In this document: piece after piece, positions 1-9,764 of the stretch | Layout: each line of letters starts with the position of its first letter | Position numbering within the stretch: the stretch's first letter is position 1 | Translations under genes and position numbers: made by a program | The notes under the pieces: model-generated | Databases searched by the model: none | Told to the model about the DNA's origin: nothing | The model's input: the letters and a program-made list of their open reading frames with translations, nothing else | DNA from: Thermomucor indicae-seudaticae | Lineage: Eukaryota > Mucoromycota > Mucoromycetes > Mucorales > Lichtheimiaceae | DNA length: 23,548 nucleotides | Assembly: GCA_000787465.1 (NCBI GenBank) | Contig: JSYX01000558.1 | Location: 1-23,548, forward strand | Direction of reading: 5' to 3'

Positions 1-46
1 AAGAGGCCCACGTAAGACTGTACCTTACGTAGGAACGGAAAATAAG
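1..46 (+). repeat. Left terminal inverted repeat of the window
   Basis: Bases 1-46 match the reverse complement of 23503-23548 at 44 of 46 positions, with differences at 24 and 32. Inside it ACGTAAG and CTTACGT flank a 7-nt loop, so the repeat can fold on itself. Read outward it contains TACAGTC, which resembles Tc1/mariner termini, but homology continues about 23 bp on the inner side of that motif, so the true element boundary is unclear. Whether the repeat extends beyond the window cannot be seen. Confidence 0.85.
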
Positions 47-175
47 AAGCCCCGAGGAACGTGCCCATCGAAGGCTGGTTGACCGACCGGTTTCTGGGTT
101 TGGTCGATTATGATGTCGTCTACTACTGTTGACGAATGAGCCCTGTGTTCCAGAAAACCGGAACGGCACCAGAAT

Positions 176-485
176 AAAGACCTGGATAGAAGAGCGTAGA
201 CGACTTTTCGCACACTCCTCCGGAGCCGCGGATGTCGTTCGTCGCTCCCGCGGTAAACACAGCAGCCCTTTTGGCACAGAGTAGAAACTTTGACCGTCAA
301 GAGAAAGAAGAGAAGGGAAAACTAAGAGAATGTGAAGAATCCTGTGCTTTTATTTCTTTGTCTTTTACGTCCTGTTTGAAACAGGACATAAATCCGACTG
401 CATCCAGGGAAGTCCATTAAACAGTAATGATGATTTTGTTCGCGTAGATAACAGAAACCCTCAGTAAAACCCATACTGAGGCCTG
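176..485 (+). repeat. Diverged dispersed repeat, left copy (inverted partner near 19279-19642)
   Basis: Collinear blocks are shared with the opposite strand of 19279-19642: the GACCTGGA...GAAGAGC block, the block around CCCTTTTGGCACAGAG (near 266-281), the TTTGAAACAGG block (near 375), and the AACCCTCAGTAA...TGAGGCCT tail. The tail forms a perfect hairpin (CCTCAGTA 459-466, TACTGAGG 474-481, 7-nt loop). Spacing between blocks differs by indels, so the copies are old. No coding capacity is convincing. It could be a short interspersed or terminal-repeat remnant; the class is not recognised. Confidence 0.65.
369..387. repeat. Perfect short palindrome inside the left repeat
   Basis: GTCCTGTTT and AAACAGGAC flank a single G, giving 9-bp arms. 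The equivalent place in the right copy keeps TTTGAAACAGG but loses the left arm, so the palindrome is not conserved between copies. Confidence 0.6.
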
Positions 486-589
486 GAAGTAAAGGCAACC
501 CGGCGGACTTGGCAGCAACTCATCCTATTGGCAATAAATACCTCAACCTGTTATGTGTAGAGACGCACAATTTATTACCCAAAGACGAA

Positions 590-1228
590 ATGCAGAAATG
601 GTTAATGAGAAGTTATGCGACATTGAAAAAGAAGAGGACACCATTCGAAGTCTTGTCATTACCTGAGAATGCATCACGAGCTGCCATTAAAAAGCGTTAC
701 TATGAACTCGCAAAGACCTTGCATCCCGACAAGCCCGGCGGCAATGCAGAAGCGTTTCAAGAAATGGTGCGTGCATATGAATTACTGTACGATCCAAAAC
801 GGCGGGCTCTTTACGAGCGCACGGGTCTAGGCTGGGCGGAGGATCTGCCTCCTCGAACTCATGAGAATCTTTGGCGGGGGACACGGCCCAACTACCATTA
901 TGACGAAGACAATATTCGGTACAAGGGTGGGCCATGGTCGAGCCATGACTCACCCAGGTTCATGAACAACGGCACGTTTATATCGATTGTGGCCGGACTG
1001 GCGATGGTGCTTGGTATTGTCCAACTCGTCAGTGTTTTGGAGTCGCACTCGTCCATGATGCATGCGGCAGATAGGCATCATTGGCGAACGAGTCTGGATC
1101 TGGAACGTGCACGGACAGAAGCCAAGTTATTTGGGAATCAACGGGCCGTGGAACGCATGCTGGATCATCGCATGAAGTATTGGCGTCCTTCTTCTGACAA
1201 TGAAAAAGAAGAACAAGAAAAACCTTGA
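590..1228 (+). CDS. J-domain (DnaJ/Hsp40) membrane protein, probably mitochondrial
   Basis: A single-exon gene of 212 residues from the first in-frame ATG at 590; the open frame extends upstream to 509 but without an ATG. The N-terminus is basic and lacks acidic residues (MQKWLMRSYATLKKKR), as in a mitochondrial presequence. A J domain covers about residues 17-80 with the HPD tripeptide at 45-47, needed to stimulate Hsp70 ATPase. A membrane span lies at about 130-150 (SIVAGLAMVLGIVQLVSVL), followed by a charged tail. The order presequence, J domain, single span resembles fungal Jid1-type J proteins of the inner mitochondrial membrane. The family call is firm; location and the exact orthologue are inference. 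Confidence 0.85.
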   Translation: MQKWLMRSYATLKKKRTPFEVLSLPENASRAAIKKRYYELAKTLHPDKPGGNAEAFQEMVRAYELLYDPKRRALYERTGLGWAEDLPPRTHENLWRGTRPNYHYDEDNIRYKGGPWSSHDSPRFMNNGTFISIVAGLAMVLGIVQLVSVLESHSSMMHAADRHHWRTSLDLERARTEAKLFGNQRAVERMLDHRMKYWRPSSDNEKEEQEKP

Positions 1229-1332
1229 AATTCCAACCAACATTCCACTTCCCTCACACACCCTCCCTCTCTCTCTCTCCATACGCATACAGAATAAATA
1301 TATACCTCTTCTCCCTCTTCTTTTTTCCCGCC

Positions 1333-1982
1333 ATGGAACCAGAATACAGTGACAACGTTGACTATTCAGCATTAAATTATGATCTAGGCAAGTTTTATCA
1401 GCAATAAAGTTAAAACTACTTTATCTACTACCCTACTAAAACTGACTTTGACTTACAGTGTATGGTCAAAGCTTAGAAGAAAGCCCACAGCAAGAACTTG
1501 ATAAACTTTTTGAACAACTCAAAGTCCATGCACTCGGCAACAGTTATTCGACGTCCATGGAACAAGTTGCTACTACTAGCATGACCCCAAGCCCAAGTGC
1601 AACTTCAACAAAAATGATGACGACGACGACGATGATGATCAGCACCAGCGACAGCAACAGAGTTAAATCCTCTTTGCCTTCTCCTTCTCCAGCTTCCAAA
1701 AGCGTATCCAAGCAAGTATCACTGCAGCAAACTCCGTCCCCACCACAGCAGCAGCGCACATTACAACCAACACCACCTACTACTGATAGCTCGCGACTAC
1801 GACCATCATCAACATCCAGTATTCACTACTCATCATCGCCGGCTGGCGATCTCTTTGGTGGTAACGATCGACAAATCGGTACCTTTCGTTCTGCCGGTGC
1901 ACCGTCTTATACGTACCATTATTCCCTTTTTACCTTGATCACAAGCCTCTTGGTCCTGTATTATTTGGCCATCCGAAAATGA
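1333..1982 (+). CDS. Ser/Thr/Pro-rich tail-anchored protein of unknown function
   Basis: Exons are 1333-1387 and 1459-1982, giving 192 residues. The first exon encodes an acidic N-terminus (MEPEYSDNVDYSALNYDL). The only junction found that closes the frame uses a GC donor (AG|GCAAGT) and a TTACAG acceptor with CTGAC upstream. After a short helical stretch (QQELDKLFEQLKVHAL) the middle is low-complexity Ser/Thr/Pro/Gln. The last about 20 residues form one hydrophobic span (SLFTLITSLLVLYYLAI) ending in RK, the layout of a tail-anchored protein with its bulk in the cytosol. It ends 8 bp from the stop of the convergent gene at 1991. I recognise no family. Confidence 0.65.
1388..1458 (+). other. 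GC-AG intron in the tail-anchored protein gene
   Basis: The 71-nt intron starts GCAAGT after AG and ends CTTACAG, with CTGAC as likely branch region. The GT-based donors tried here gave a stop or the wrong frame, or needed a poor acceptor; this GC donor joins phase 1 to phase 1 cleanly. Confidence 0.65.
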
Positions 1983-1990
1983 TTTGATAT

Positions 1991-2924
1991 TTATTCCTTT
2001 GAATGAGGCACATCCGTATGAACAAGGTTAGGTGAATAATAATGTGGGTAATAACAGTTATTATTATCCACTTCATGAACACGATAGGCCGCATCCACAG
2101 GCTGTTGATTTTGATAGGATGGGTACAGTGGAGCCACGAGCGGCCGACTGGTACTTCTCGCTGAGACGTGTCGTGACGACATGACGGATGAATAATCCTC
2201 CTCGAATGAATACCGCTTTCTTCTTTGCTTCCGGATGCAAATGAATGCCACCCAACCTGTAATGAATACAAGAAATTAAGTAAACGAAAAGGAGAAAAAG
2301 GGGATGGGACCCTTATTTACCTAATAATAAGAGAGCAATGATAATCGACGCGCCTATGGCGCCGCCAATCTCAGCAGGCGAGATGGATTTGTGTTCGTGT
2401 TCGGAAACGATCGTTGCGTAGGGCATGTACGATGTTGACGTGTACGTGTAGAGTTGACCGTCCTCAGAGGCTGCAACACCAACAATAGGTGTCGCCTTGG
2501 ATGATGTGATGGTGGTCCTAGTTGGTTGAGCCTCTATCTCATTATCTGTTGGTTTATGGCTATCGTCGTCTAATGGCTGGTTCGTGCCTCTGCTTGCCGG
2601 TGAAGCAGTCTCTACCGGCGTTGCGGAAGGTTGAGGCACCGACTGGGAAGGAGGATATGGATATGGTTTACCAGACATATATCAGATGAAGGAAAGAGAA
2701 TGAAAACCAATAGCGAAAGAGCTTACGTGAGTCTCTGAAGAGGTACTTGAAGCAGGTGAGACGGAATTGCGTGACGGAAGAGCAGATGAAGGTTTATGTT
2801 CTATGGACGTTTGCTGCTGTTTACTGCCGTTGCTTACTGTTGCTGGTGATGATGACTCAGGATACGTGTCAACAGGTTGTGTGTGTGGTGCAATGATGGG
2901 ATCAAGGATATCGTGCAAAGACAT
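1991..2924 (-). CDS. Ser/Thr-rich single-pass membrane protein (Mid2/Wsc-like layout)
   Basis: Exons on the minus strand are 2924-2727, 2642-2321 and 2256-1991; total 786 nt, 261 residues. Introns are 2726-2643 and 2320-2257, both GT-AG. The first about 150 residues are rich in Ser, Thr and Pro, like a glycosylated stalk. A membrane span at about 155-180 (IGASIIIALLLLGWVAFICI) is created across the second intron and is followed by RKQRRKR and a Tyr/Ser-rich tail. This is the architecture of fungal wall-stress sensors, but I see no cysteine-rich WSC domain and no signal peptide at the chosen ATG, so an upstream exon may be missing. Function is inferred from layout only. Confidence 0.7.
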
Positions 2925-3108
2925 TGCGTTGGGAAAGAAGAAAAGAATCCAGAAGGGATGGCAAACAAAAAGATTTCATTTGGCGTATACCAAAAATAGT
3001 CTCCAGGGCAAGGCATAGCATGGACGGAAGGAGAAACGCTCCCTGGAGCTAAAGCCTTTCTGATCTCGTATGGCTATATCAACACATATCATTCCTTGGA
3101 GCTACATT

Positions 3109-4338
3109 TTAGGATAGATCTTGCGCCTCTTCTTCTTCTTTGCTCTTTATTGAAGTTTCATCTTCACGTGTATCATCATCGTCATCTTCCTCTTCTTCTC
3201 CTTGTTGTTGCTGCTGATCGTCTTTCTGATTCAAACCGAGTATACTCTCGATATTGTATTTCTTTAGCTTGTTGAAATCTGGAACGATGGACATCATGCA
3301 AACGTTCTACACACGCTCCGTTAAATACTGTCCTACAGCAGGCCGACTTGATAAATTTTCCTCACCTTGCAGATCTCGGCAATAATCATCAACTCGGGAT
3401 CTTGAAGATCTACGCGATGATGGCGACCCACAGTAGATGCTATTGTCTCAATGACTTCTCCCCTCTTGAGTTTATCACAATTCCGGATGCGCGGCAAAAT
3501 CGCAAACTGTATTATCACTGCGCATGAGCGCTCATCCTCTTTTTCTTTCACCACCAACGCCTTACCGTTCGAGAAGGTATGTTGCCGTCCGGATCGGGTG
3601 TATGAAACTTGGGTTTCGCCAGTTTCTCAGCACCCTTTTGGATGTCATCGAGATTGGCCAGGGTAATTTCTTGGACTGGCAAGAAGCGAGAACAAAAGCG
3701 CGTCTTTTTCGTGTTGGTTTCTTTCATGTCGAGCAGCATGCGATGTACAAAGTCCACCGTATCAATCTTTTTATCCACCTTGATGAAGAGAACTGTACAT
3801 ACATTCATTCATTCAGCTCTTTCTTTTCTTTCCTTGTACACAATAGGCTCTTACCGCAATCCATATCCGTTGGTATATTGGCAAACAGTTTAGACGACTT
3901 TGGTTTCTTCAAATCAGCAATTTCTTTTGCAAAGGCTGCTTCCACGTCATCGTCTTTCTCCTCCTCCTTTCCATTAGCCGCGTCATTGTCGTCATTTTGC
4001 ATAACTGTTGGGTAAAACTTTTCGGCATACTAAGATCAATCCGAGATTCAGTATATTGTAACTCTCTGATCCGATTTCCTGGGGATACCTCGGGAAAAAC
4101 ATTCATGACTTCTTTGACAGCTCTGCCTTCTCTTCCTCGGGCGCACATGACCAAAATGCCACGCATACCAGCTTGAATGCCGAACTGACTCTTTTTGCCC
4201 GATCGCTCCTGTGGGACATAATCGCTTGAATCGTTTTCCGTTTAGGGTTCCTGATCATTATCTAACCTTTGCACAATGATAAGCCTTTGCCTTTTTTCGC
4301 TGATGCACGGATTTGCCTGTATATGGACGTTTTGACAT
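3109..4338 (-). CDS. TAN1: Tan1/THUMPD1-type tRNA acetylation adaptor
   Basis: Exons are 4338-4267, 4208-4089, 4029-3855, 3792-3566, 3506-3366 and 3306-3109; 933 nt, 310 residues, close to yeast Tan1. All five introns are GT-AG, 58-62 nt. The N-terminus is basic (MSKRPYTGKSVHQRKKAKAY), followed by the family block MRGILVMCARGREGRAVKE, then the THUMP core (MDCVLFIKVDKKIDTVDFVH, PKFHTPDPDG, PRIRNCDKLKRGEVI, VGRHHRVDLQDPELMI, CMMSIVPDFNKLKKYNI). The C-terminus is a Gln run plus an acidic tail. In yeast, Tan1 binds tRNA-Leu and tRNA-Ser and brings the acetyltransferase Kre33 to make ac4C at position 12. Identity is very likely; the exons were hand-assembled. Confidence 0.93.
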
Positions 4339-4684
4339 TATATTATTGCTTTGCTTGGTAATACAGTAAAAAGTCCCTTTCTGGGCGTTCTGCACGGAGT
4401 ATGAAATGGACGCGCCAAAGAAATCGCTTGGCAACCGCTACTAATATTCGTTCTTGCTGTAGTCGGCCACCACAGAAAAGAAAAGGTCGGAATTTCCGGC
4501 GATTGTCCCGGAGACGGTTGATTTCGGGTGTCAATGGTCACACAACCTAAACAATCTCTTTTTTATTTACAGAAAAACATCTTTTCGTCAAAGTTGCGGA
4601 GGATTCATTAATGATGTAGAAGGCGCGGAAGGGAACAAAATGGCGGCGGAAGAAGGGGGGGAATAAGAAGAAGAGAGGACAGAA
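4339..4684. other. Intergenic: TAN1 promoter and carrier 3' end
   Basis: These 346 bases separate the TAN1 start from the carrier stop, both on the minus strand. I see no gene; the small minus-strand frames here have no protein-like features. A purine-rich stretch (about 4620-4680) just downstream of the carrier stop is the only compositional oddity. Confidence 0.5.
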
Positions 4685-5979
4685 TTATTTCTGAGCCGGC
4701 ATGATCTTGGTCAATTCACCTTCCTGAACCTTGTTGGTAAACAAGTCAAGCCATGACTTGACCTTTTCATAGACGACAAAGGTAACCGATTGACCAGGAG
4801 CCACACGAAGAACTCTGGGTGTCAAACCCTTGTAGAATGCTCGAACACCTTCCTTCTTGTAAATCTCGAGCGTGACAACCTTGAAGCGTTCCCAGCCAGA
4901 TCCAGTCGACACAGTCGATTTCTGGATACGCGTCTTGATCGTATCAATTGGAGCGTTCGACAGCGGACCTATTCATCCTTGGTTTAATGTAAAAGCTCTT
5001 TTGAGAATATTGTATAGAAAACCAACTTACCCATAGCACCAGAGATACCACCAATGACAAGTGTCTGGTAAGAAGGTAATTCATCCACACCTTGGAAGTT
5101 CTTGGCATGCTTCTTGAGTTCCTGGTACGCAGTAAAGTTGGCGGCTTGGTTGGTAGCTAAATGTTTTTCCATTAGGCTACGTGGATTATATTTCAGCCGA
5201 GGTTTTCTTATTCATTTACCTTGTCTCAAAGCCGTCAATGCAACACCCTTGTATAGAGCACGAATACCTTCTTCTTTGATGATGGTATAAGCGGCGTGAG
5301 GAGCATTGCGATATTTAGGAATGTCCATTGGGTCAGCCATCGAGTTACGTTGAGCCTGTATTTTTCATGTGTCAGTCTTGGGCGATCACGGGGTTTCCTG
5401 CCAGCCTAATTTTACTTTACCTGAAGTCTGATCTTGATGAGGTCCATGGGAGATACGACCAAGACGGCTTCGGTTGTACCAGCAGCAAGACCGGCTAACA
5501 CGAACGGGTTAGTGAATACAATGTATGATGTAGAGAGAGAGAGGGAGAGTATAAAGAGCTTACCGAAAAAGACACCCGTTCTAGAGGTTTTACCATCGGC
5601 ATCGGCCAACAAGGACTTGTACAATTCAAAGGAACTGAAACGAATGGCCATCTTGGGCACGATACCAGCAATGACAGCACCAAGACCCTTGTACAGGGCC
5701 CAGAACGATTCATTCTTTACGATTCGAATGCCAACACCCAAGAAGCCAAGACGCTTACCCTGTATATTTGTAAGCGATCAGGGGTGAGGGCTCAATAAGC
5801 AAAGGGAAAGGAATAGGGATATTTACCGCAGCGTTTCGTTGGGCGTTCTTTGCGAGTTGCATTCTGACTTTGATAGTATCGAGAGGATGGCAGGTACACG
5901 CTTCCATGAAACCTGCAGCACCACCAGCGACCAGGTGGGTCAAGAGAGGTGTCTTTTTACCGTCGTTGTTTCTGCTCAT
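4685..5979 (-). CDS. SFC1: Mitochondrial succinate/fumarate carrier (SLC25 family)
   Basis: Exons are 5979-5827, 5759-5564, 5494-5421, 5355-5220, 5156-5031 and 4968-4685; 969 nt, 322 residues, the same length as yeast Sfc1/Acr1. All five introns are GT-AG (62-69 nt) and phases agree. Three carrier signatures are visible: HPLDTIKVR, SPMDLIKIR and APIDTIKTR. Family-specific stretches such as PKMAIRFSSFELYK, EAVLVVSPMDLIKIRLQAQ and ATNQAANFTAYQELK point to Sfc1 rather than the citrate carrier. It would exchange cytosolic succinate for matrix fumarate across the inner membrane, linking the glyoxylate cycle to gluconeogenesis on two-carbon sources. No anomalies seen. Confidence 0.93.
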
Positions 5980-5984
5980 GATAC

Positions 5985-6060
5985 AATAACTTAGAAAGAA
6001 AGGGGTGAAAGAGAGAGAGAGAGATGAAAGAAAGCAAAAAAAAGAGAGAGAGACGAGGAA
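5985..6060 (-). promoter_or_regulatory. Pyrimidine-rich leader of SFC1
   Basis: On the minus strand the bases immediately before the SFC1 ATG are an almost pure CT tract with several (CT)n runs. Such tracts are common in core promoters and leaders of well-expressed fungal genes; the role is inferred. Confidence 0.45.
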
Positions 6061-6711
6061 ACGTCGATGCTGTCTTTTACTTTTATATCGTAAAATGGCA
6101 ATTTTGTAATTTTCATGTGCTTTACTAAGGTGTATTGAATCATGGTCAGTCAGATTCGAATGCGGGGTATCGGAAGGAGTCCAATCACATGCTGTGCTGT
6201 GTCACAAACTAGCATCGATCTCCGAGCTTGAGCTCGCCTAAAACTTCTCCACATGCGGAGATCGGCTCTCATTGCGGGTAGCCGACCTCTTCCGATGCTC
6301 CACTCTCTCGGGGGCAAACCCCACGCTTGACTACCATATATACGTATGATAACCAAAAAGAGGAACTGCTCGCACATCATCAGGCAATTGCAAAAGAATG
6401 AGACAAGGGCAATTGAATCGGATCAGTGTATAAATGAGACTGATGATGTCGTTGTTTATCATTTGAATATATGTTTTTTCCTTTGAAGACGGATAAACCT
6501 TCAGGAATTTTTTCCACTCTGTCCCCCAAAATGCTTTTGCCACTATTACTAAAGCATCCTCCGATTCTTCATGGTGCCTGAAGTCCAACATCAAAATTTA
6601 CCGTATCGGAAAATTATTCACAACATTGACAAGTCGACATGTCATAATATTATTTCCTTTTCTTTTCTCTTTTCTCTCTCTCTTCATTCCCTGTTTGATA
6701 CCCTGGGGTGA
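6061..6711. other. Divergent intergenic region between SFC1 and the Chs4-like gene
   Basis: About 650 bases hold the two divergent promoters. Nested short inverted repeats occur at 6211-6299: CGATCTCCG (6216-6224) pairs with CGGAGATCG (6256-6264), and AGCATCG (6211-6217) with CGATGCT (6293-6299). A minus-strand open frame at 6331-6594 (87 codons) looks mildly protein-like but has no recognisable family; I leave it unannotated. A CT-rich tract at 6651-6692 lies just before the Chs4-like start. Confidence 0.45.
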
Positions 6712-8135
6712 ATGAATCAAGTAAGCAAAAGGCATAAATAAGAAGGTTGGTTGGATTATCAACGTGTATTCAGGCTATAGTAGCCGAACCAGATGATTCG
6801 GAAAGGACACGTCCTTCACCCAAACACCGACAATACCAGCACGATTCGTCCTCAGCATCCTCCACACGACAGCTTCAGACCATCTTGGCTTCTGGACCTC
6901 CATGGCCCATCCCAGAATCTGTAGACCAACTATATGCTTGGCGAGACGAGGCCAGGTCCTATAACGACCCCATCTGGCTTTTCCAACTATGCTGTATACT
7001 CGTTGAAATCGATCAGCAATTATCGCCACCACCACCACCTACTACTACTACCACCACCAACAATAACATCAGCCAAGATTCGTTATTATTCTGGAAGAAA
7101 GGAGAACGTCAAAGCAGCATGGATCAAGTGCTGCGACGCATGGCCTTCCGACTACTCAAACAACTCAGTCTGGACGATATCTACGGCGGCGAAGCCTTAC
7201 GCATCTTGGCGGATTGTTACGGCACGGGAACACTTGGTCTTGAGCGAGACTACGCCATGGCATTGGCATATTATACCCATGCATCGAAGCACGGCCATGT
7301 CGAAGCCACGTACCGCACGGGCGTGTGCCATGAGTTTGGTATCGGTACCGAGCGTAATCAAGAGCGAGCGATTCAATTTTACCGCAAAGCCGCGCATTTC
7401 AAGCACGCCATGGGCATGTACAAGTACGGCATGTTCTTGCTGCTGCTGAAATCGCCGTCGAATACGACGAGTATATTACCGAAAGCCGTGAGCTGGCTCG
7501 AGCGAGCGGCGGCGGCCGGTCAAGCGGACGCGATCTACGCGCTCTCGATGGTCCACCTCCAACAGCAACACTACGAGATCAATGACCCGCAGTACGCGCT
7601 CGACCTGCTGCATTATGCGGCCGATAAGCTCAATCACGTGCCGAGTCAGTGCAAATTGGGCGAAGCGTATGAGCTCGGACGCCTGACGGAACCGAACGAC
7701 ACGCTGTCGTTCTACTGGTATGCGCGAGCTGCGCAGCAACGGTCCGCACAGGGCGCCATGGCAGTCTCGGGCTGGTACCTGACAGGCATCCCTGGCGGCG
7801 TCCTTGAGCCTTCCGATCAGCTCGCCTATCTCTGGGCACGCAAGGCGGTTCTGTACGCTTACCAGAAATACGCCAAATCCAAGGGCGGCAGCGCTCAAGA
7901 CAAAAGTGACCTTGCTCAAGCGTGTTATCTCGTCGCAACTTTACTCGATCACCTTCTTTCTCCTTATTCGCATGATGACAATGGTTTTAGTAGTAGTAGC
8001 AGCAGCAGTAGACATTGGTATTCCAAAGCCGCTCGATTAGGTCACAATGCAGCCATTCAACGTTTAAAACAACTACTACATTCTTCTGCTTCTAGTTCAA
8101 CTGCAAATAATAACAACAGGTGCATTATTATGTAA
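6712..8135 (+). CDS. Chs4/Skt5-like Sel1-repeat protein with CaaX box (chitin synthase regulator family)
   Basis: Proposed exons are 6712-6720 (ATG AAT CAA) and 6774-8135, joined by a 53-nt GT-AG intron (GTAAGC...TTCAG); 456 residues. The long open frame has no ATG near its 5' end, and TGA lies directly before the ATG at 6712, so the tiny first exon is the best start. A disordered N-terminus with a Pro/Thr/Asn run is followed by about seven Sel1 repeats (e.g. GLERDYAMALAYYTHASKHG, NQERAIQFYRKAAHFKHAMG), a Ser run and a C-terminal RCIIM. CIIM fits a CaaX prenylation box, as in Chs4/Skt5, which anchors and activates chitin synthase at growth sites. A general Sel1 adaptor role cannot be excluded. 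Confidence 0.85.
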
Positions 8136-8303
8136 TATACAACATATAGCAACTGGGGCGGGGGGCACGGGAGGAGCGAAGAAGCCAACATTTGACCTGC
8201 AGATCTTTATAACATGTATGGTATCATACATAACATTCTTCTTTTTTTTTGCTATATATATCTTTTGGTTATAGTTGCAATACATATGAGGAAGGGATAC
8301 TGA
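8136..8303. other. Convergent intergenic region
   Basis: 168 bases between the stops of the Chs4-like gene and the kinase. It has a G-rich run near 8157-8176 and a T-run near 8243-8251. No convincing RNA or terminator signal could be assigned. Confidence 0.4.
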
Positions 8304-9665
8304 TCAGTTCAGTTCTTTCACTGCAGCTGCAAATGAGTCGCGACGCATGGCTTCGAGATAACACAATACGTCCGAGGCCGATGGGCGCTTGTTTGGGTCA
8401 TTTTCCAAGCCGCGTTGCAAGAGGATAAAGAACTTGCTGAACGAGTTGCATAAGTCGAGCGAAGAAAACTGAACCGATCCGTCCTGACCGTCGCGCACCA
8501 AGACACGTTCTTGAAACTCCTTATCGGTGTACTCCTCTGGCGTCATCATTTCTGCCAGTATCACGGTGGCCATGAATACATCGGATGCCTTGCAGAACAT
8601 GCCGCGACGGATCATTTCGGGCGCGGCGACGTCCTTGGTCCAGGACACACCTTCCTTGTTCAGACTGACCTCGGCGCGACCGCCCATGTCGATACAGGAG
8701 CCGAAATCGGTGATCCAAGACGACCCGGTCTCGTCCACCAGGATGTTTTCGAGTTTCAGATCGACAATGCCGATATCCAGCTTGTGAGCGTCCGTCAGAG
8801 CCGCAAAGAGAGAGATGCCGATCTGGCACACTTCGAGCGGGTGGAACATGCCCATCTTTTTCTCCATGAACGAGCGCAGGTCACCGTTCGCGTAGTATCG
8901 CTGGACAATATAGAGGTCAGGAGACTTGGCGTAGGCGGGCTTTTTGGTCTGCTGTTGGTGGTGGTTGTTGTTGTTGTTGACAGCTGGTTTTTGATCCTGA
9001 AGCGGGAGAGCTTGCGTCTGTCGTAGTCGTTGTCCCTTGTACCGCACGACGCCAATATAGGTATTCACGAATCGACAGACGGAGAGTCGGGCAGCGAACT
9101 TGAGTTCGCGCGTGGTTTGGGCATCAAAGGCGCGTCGAGTCTTTGTGGGTCGGCGGTACTTGCAGGCCACAAGGATGCCACCGTACTTGGCAAGTCCAAC
9201 TTTGCCGTTCTGGCCCTCACCCAGTGGGGGCGTCTGAAGAAAGACGAGATCGTCTGGATTGAGCTGCAATGGGAAGACGCATTCCTCTTCTGGTTCTGAT
9301 TCTTGATTGACAACTCGATTTTTGTTAATGACGCGTCGTTTCTGCTGTCTTGCAGGCGCGGATCGTCGCCGTCGCTTGCTCTTTTTGTTTTCAACCATGA
9401 CAGAACTAGAAGCGGTACAAGTAGAAGGACTATCACTGGTGGTGTTTTTCTCGAAACCCGCCAGGGGAGGTCGACCAAGTGAGATGCGCAAAAGGTTTCG
9501 GAACTCTTTTCCTTGTCTCGTCTTTCTCCATTTGTTGAGACGTGTCTTCTGGTCAGCACTTAGAACAATTTCACTCTTGTTTAACTCGTATCGGTCTTTT
9601 ATAAACTGCTTAAATATTGCTATTTCTGCGTCTGTAAATAGGGTGCCTTTGTTCCTGGCTGGCAT
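8304..9665 (-). CDS. Intronless protein kinase with atypical catalytic loop
   Basis: A single exon of 453 residues from ATG 9665. Residues 1-70 are a small basic helical region, then a likely nuclear localisation signal (KKSKRRRRSAPARQQKRR). The kinase domain spans about 140-445: glycine loop GEGQNGKV (149-156), VACK lysine K169, alpha-C glutamate about E187, catalytic Asp 302, K304 and N307, DFG 320-322, APE 348-350, and DPNKRPS with R427. The usual HRD is replaced by IVD (300-302), so the catalytic Asp stays but His and Arg are lost. An Asn/His/Gln insert lies near 229-239. The neighbours are mostly spliced, so lack of introns is notable. It starts 99 bp after the stop of the SH3 gene. Substrate unknown. 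Confidence 0.88.
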   Translation of the reverse strand: MPARNKGTLFTDAEIAIFKQFIKDRYELNKSEIVLSADQKTRLNKWRKTRQGKEFRNLLRISLGRPPLAGFEKNTTSDSPSTCTASSSVMVENKKSKRRRRSAPARQQKRRVINKNRVVNQESEPEEECVFPLQLNPDDLVFLQTPPLGEGQNGKVGLAKYGGILVACKYRRPTKTRRAFDAQTTRELKFAARLSVCRFVNTYIGVVRYKGQRLRQTQALPLQDQKPAVNNNNNHHQQQTKKPAYAKSPDLYIVQRYYANGDLRSFMEKKMGMFHPLEVCQIGISLFAALTDAHKLDIGIVDLKLENILVDETGSSWITDFGSCIDMGGRAEVSLNKEGVSWTKDVAAPEMIRRGMFCKASDVFMATVILAEMMTPEEYTDKEFQERVLVRDGQDGSVQFSSLDLCNSFSKFFILLQRGLENDPNKRPSASDVLCYLEAMRRDSFAAAVKELN

Positions 9666-9764
9666 GGCAGGGGAAACTCAAAAAGACAAAAGAGGCTCTG
9701 TAGCGCGCCCTCTGCGCGCATAAAATTTTCATGTTCAGCTGATTCTTTGTCTAACAAAACAGTA

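Larger units (their letters stand above)
47..589. other. Non-coding left flank and J-protein promoter
   Basis: Apart from the repeats listed separately, no coding sequence here is believable; short open frames lack homology or good starts. Just before the J-protein gene, near 525-539, there is ATTGG (an inverted CCAAT box) followed by AATAAATA, a possible TATA-like element about 50 bp upstream of the chosen start. Confidence 0.4.

Noticed and set aside
25..300. 91-codon minus-strand frame at the left end
   Set aside because: Overlaps the dispersed repeat, Arg/His-rich, no homology or promoter.
6176..6200. Short similarity to HIU hydrolase exon 2 (SPITC codons)
   Set aside because: Limited to about 20 bases; the following codons do not match and a stop follows, so chance is likely.
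6331..6594. 87-codon minus-strand frame in the SFC1/Chs4-like intergenic region
   Set aside because: Mildly protein-like composition but no family, no flanking exons and a promoter position; not enough to call a gene.
7476..7919. 147-codon minus-strand frame opposite the Chs4-like gene
   Set aside because: Lies wholly antisense to the Sel1 repeats; Arg/Val-rich composition is typical of a shadow frame.
8511..9026. 171-codon plus-strand frame opposite the kinase
   Set aside because: Antisense to the kinase catalytic domain; its His/Val/Asp composition follows from the kinase codons.
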